Part shown: positions 6,866 through 7,626 of the stretch, in pieces
Layout of the letters: the number at the start of each line of letters is the position of its first letter
Position numbering within the stretch: the first letter of the stretch is position 1
Assembly: GCA_030378125.1 (NCBI GenBank)
Contig: JAUCGN010000081.1
Coordinates: 1 to 7,626, forward strand
Source of the DNA: Thiotrichales bacterium HSG1
GTDB taxonomy: Bacteria; Pseudomonadota; Gammaproteobacteria; Beggiatoales; Beggiatoaceae
DNA: 7,626 nucleotides
Direction of reading: 5' to 3'
Position numbers and translations under genes: made by a program
Notes under the pieces: model-generated
The model's database searches: none
Seen by the model: the letters and a program-made list of their open reading frames with translations, nothing else
What the model was told of the DNA's origin: nothing

Positions 6866-6985
6866 ATGAGTTATGTTAAATGGTATAATATCTATTGGTA
6901 TGACACTTGGGAGAATAAAGGTTATTTTAACTCCCCAACCAGTCTGGTAGACCATTATGATATAAACAAACACATAAATTATTAA
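6866..6985 (+). other. Short ORF (39 codons), doubtful coding status
   Basis: ATG at 6866 to TAA at 6983-6985 reads a Trp/Tyr-rich peptide (starts MSYVKWYNIYWYDTWENKGY) that ends HYDINKHINY. The last ten codons fall in direct repeat B, and the same ten residues followed by a stop are readable in copy A (4666-4698). In copy A, however, an upstream stop leaves no start. It has no Shine-Dalgarno sequence and no family I recognise. It may be the remnant 3' end of a gene duplicated with the repeat, or chance. Confidence 0.2.
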
Positions 6986-7125
6986 TTATACTGTTTGAGC
7001 GGTTTCATTTCACTGACCCAACATGACTATTCCTAATTTATTACTGCTTTTTTGGAGGCTGGCAGTGGTTTGTTTAATTGTCAGAATCAGGATGGTTAGT
7101 ACAGCGAATTTCCGAAATAATCGAA
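6951..7125 (+). repeat. Long direct repeat, copy B (right flank of the ATPase/DUF4435 cassette)
   Basis: Same-orientation partner of 4664-4830. It shares the 33-bp identical opening and the long near-identical core from about 7008, and ends in the GGATGGTTAGTACAGCGAAT arm. It differs by a small deletion near 6988, by a 13-bp insert (AATTGTCAGAATC) taken from the CAGGATT repeat family, and by loss of the right arm of the palindrome seen in copy A. The two copies are about 2.29 kb apart and enclose the complete two-gene cassette. Confidence 0.8.
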
Positions 7126-7191
7126 AACACCCATTTCATCAATAAATATAAATTGTTCTGGCTCAAACAAAACTATATCATTTTTTGTGGT
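7096..7191 (-). pseudogene. Possible gene remnant with a 'PEQFIFIDEMGVF' motif (transposase- or ATPase-like)
   Basis: A 31-codon open stretch on the minus strand, closed by stops on both sides, with no start codon. It reads DIVLFEPEQFIFIDEMGVFD near its middle. The hydrophobic-x-DE-x-G pattern resembles the first catalytic aspartate motif of IS630/Tc1-type transposases ('FIDE.G'), but it would also suit a Walker B strand. Its 3' end lies in direct repeat B, which fits a decayed mobile element beside the repeat. The evidence is only this short motif. Confidence 0.3.
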
Positions 7192-7517
7192 TTATATATT
7201 TGGGTAGTGCTATAGATGGAGAAGTTGAAATTGATTCTCTGGATGTAGACTTAACCGGAGCCTTAAAAGCTTTCGATATAAACTTTCTCAATGCAGCCTC
7301 TCATATGAAACGACCTTGCACTATTGAAGATATATTGAATAAAAGTACCTTCTATGTTTTTCCTGTAAATGGCAGTCAACCTTCTCCAACCGATTTTATC
7401 GCTAATGAATTAGTTCTTATTGAAGAAGAAGAGGTTGACCTAAAAACTGAAATTAAAGAAGCTAAAACGGTGAATTGGACTGGTTGTCAGCCAAATTTGA
7501 CTTTAAACAGGATTTAA
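7185..7517 (+). CDS. Hypothetical protein, acidic, possibly a fragment
   Basis: A 110-codon frame from TTG at 7185 to TAA at 7515-7517. It is open upstream only to 7149 and contains no ATG near its beginning, so the 5' end is uncertain and may be lost to the repeat or remnant at 7096-7191. The readable core ('DVDLTGALKAFDINFLNAAS' through 'DFIANELVLIEEEEVDLKTE') has coding-like composition and an acidic Glu tract, but I do not recognise a family. The last residues (QPNLTLNRI) come from the CAGGATT dispersed repeat, so the original C-terminus has probably been replaced. There is no Shine-Dalgarno, signal peptide or membrane segment. I favour a truncated or decaying gene over a functional one. 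Confidence 0.45.
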   Translation: MWFIYLGSAIDGEVEIDSLDVDLTGALKAFDINFLNAASHMKRPCTIEDILNKSTFYVFPVNGSQPSPTDFIANELVLIEEEEVDLKTEIKEAKTVNWTGCQPNLTLNRI

Positions 7518-7591
7518 CGGATTAAAGGGATAGACAGAATTTGAATTTTGGCCTTAATCTTGTTTATCTTTATAATCCATGTAATCATGTT
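7506..7591. repeat. Inverted pair of degenerate CAGGATT-type tracts
   Basis: The left tract AACAGGATTTAACGGATTAA (7506-7525, continuing to about 7540) is followed by a right tract (7554-7591) whose reverse complement begins AACATGATTACATGGATTAT. The two align over about 37 bases with scattered mismatches around a short AT spacer. The transcript could fold into an imperfect hairpin between the orphan ORF and the next gene. There is no T-run, so a terminator role is doubtful. The right tract is the degenerate opposite-strand form of the repeat at 4884-4928. Confidence 0.45.
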
Positions 7592-7613
7592 CAAAACATC
7601 AAAGGAAAGCAAA

Positions 7614-7626
7614 ATGAGATACCTAC
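7614..7626 (+). CDS. Start of an unidentified gene (cut by the window edge)
   Basis: ATG at 7614-7616 is preceded by a clear Shine-Dalgarno sequence (AAGGA at 7602-7606, 7 bases before the ATG), the best in the window. Only Met-Arg-Tyr-Leu can be read, so no function can be given. Confidence 0.4.

Overview
The window is AT-rich bacterial DNA crowded with small dispersed repeats. The HlyD-type adaptor, the eukaryotic-like Ser/Thr kinase with a long coiled coil, and the 'CAGGATT'-type interspersed repeats together suggest a large-genome Gram-negative bacterium. A filamentous sulfur bacterium of the Beggiatoa/Thiomargarita group is my best guess, but it is inferred from gene style and not proven by any marker gene here.

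Layout, left to right. (1) The C-terminal end of a HlyD-family type I secretion adaptor (to 407, + strand). (2) A convergent gene (546-1775, - strand) for an unrecognised polytopic membrane protein with a soluble helical tail. (3) A 250-bp MITE-like element with perfect 24-bp terminal inverted repeats (1786-2040) in the divergent intergenic region. Its right edge helps form a good sigma70-type promoter facing the next gene. (4) A Ser/Thr protein kinase (2196-4232), followed in a shifted frame by a fragment (4283-4630) that looks like its lost C-terminus, ending in a membrane helix. A single-base loss near 4218-4221 would explain the break. (5) A two-gene cassette at 4951-6839: an AAA/ABC-type ATPase and, 2 bp downstream, a DUF4435 (TOPRIM-like) protein. 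This is the gene content of the PARIS anti-phage system (AriA/AriB). (6) A small orphan ORF (7185-7517) whose end runs into a dispersed repeat, and the first codons of another gene at the right edge.

The ATPase/DUF4435 pair lies between two direct copies of a repeat of about 170 bp (4664-4830 and 6951-7125). Copy A continues into a 30-bp-arm imperfect hairpin and a 'CAGGATT' iteron tract that ends just before the ATPase start codon. Copy B abuts a minus-strand fragment resembling a transposase or an ATPase Walker B region. The pair therefore looks like a repeat-bounded module that could be gained or lost by recombination.

In functional terms, the ATPase would act as sensor and the DUF4435 protein as toxic effector. 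The neighbouring kinase, if the frameshift is real, has lost its membrane-anchored end. No rRNA, tRNA or CRISPR array was seen.
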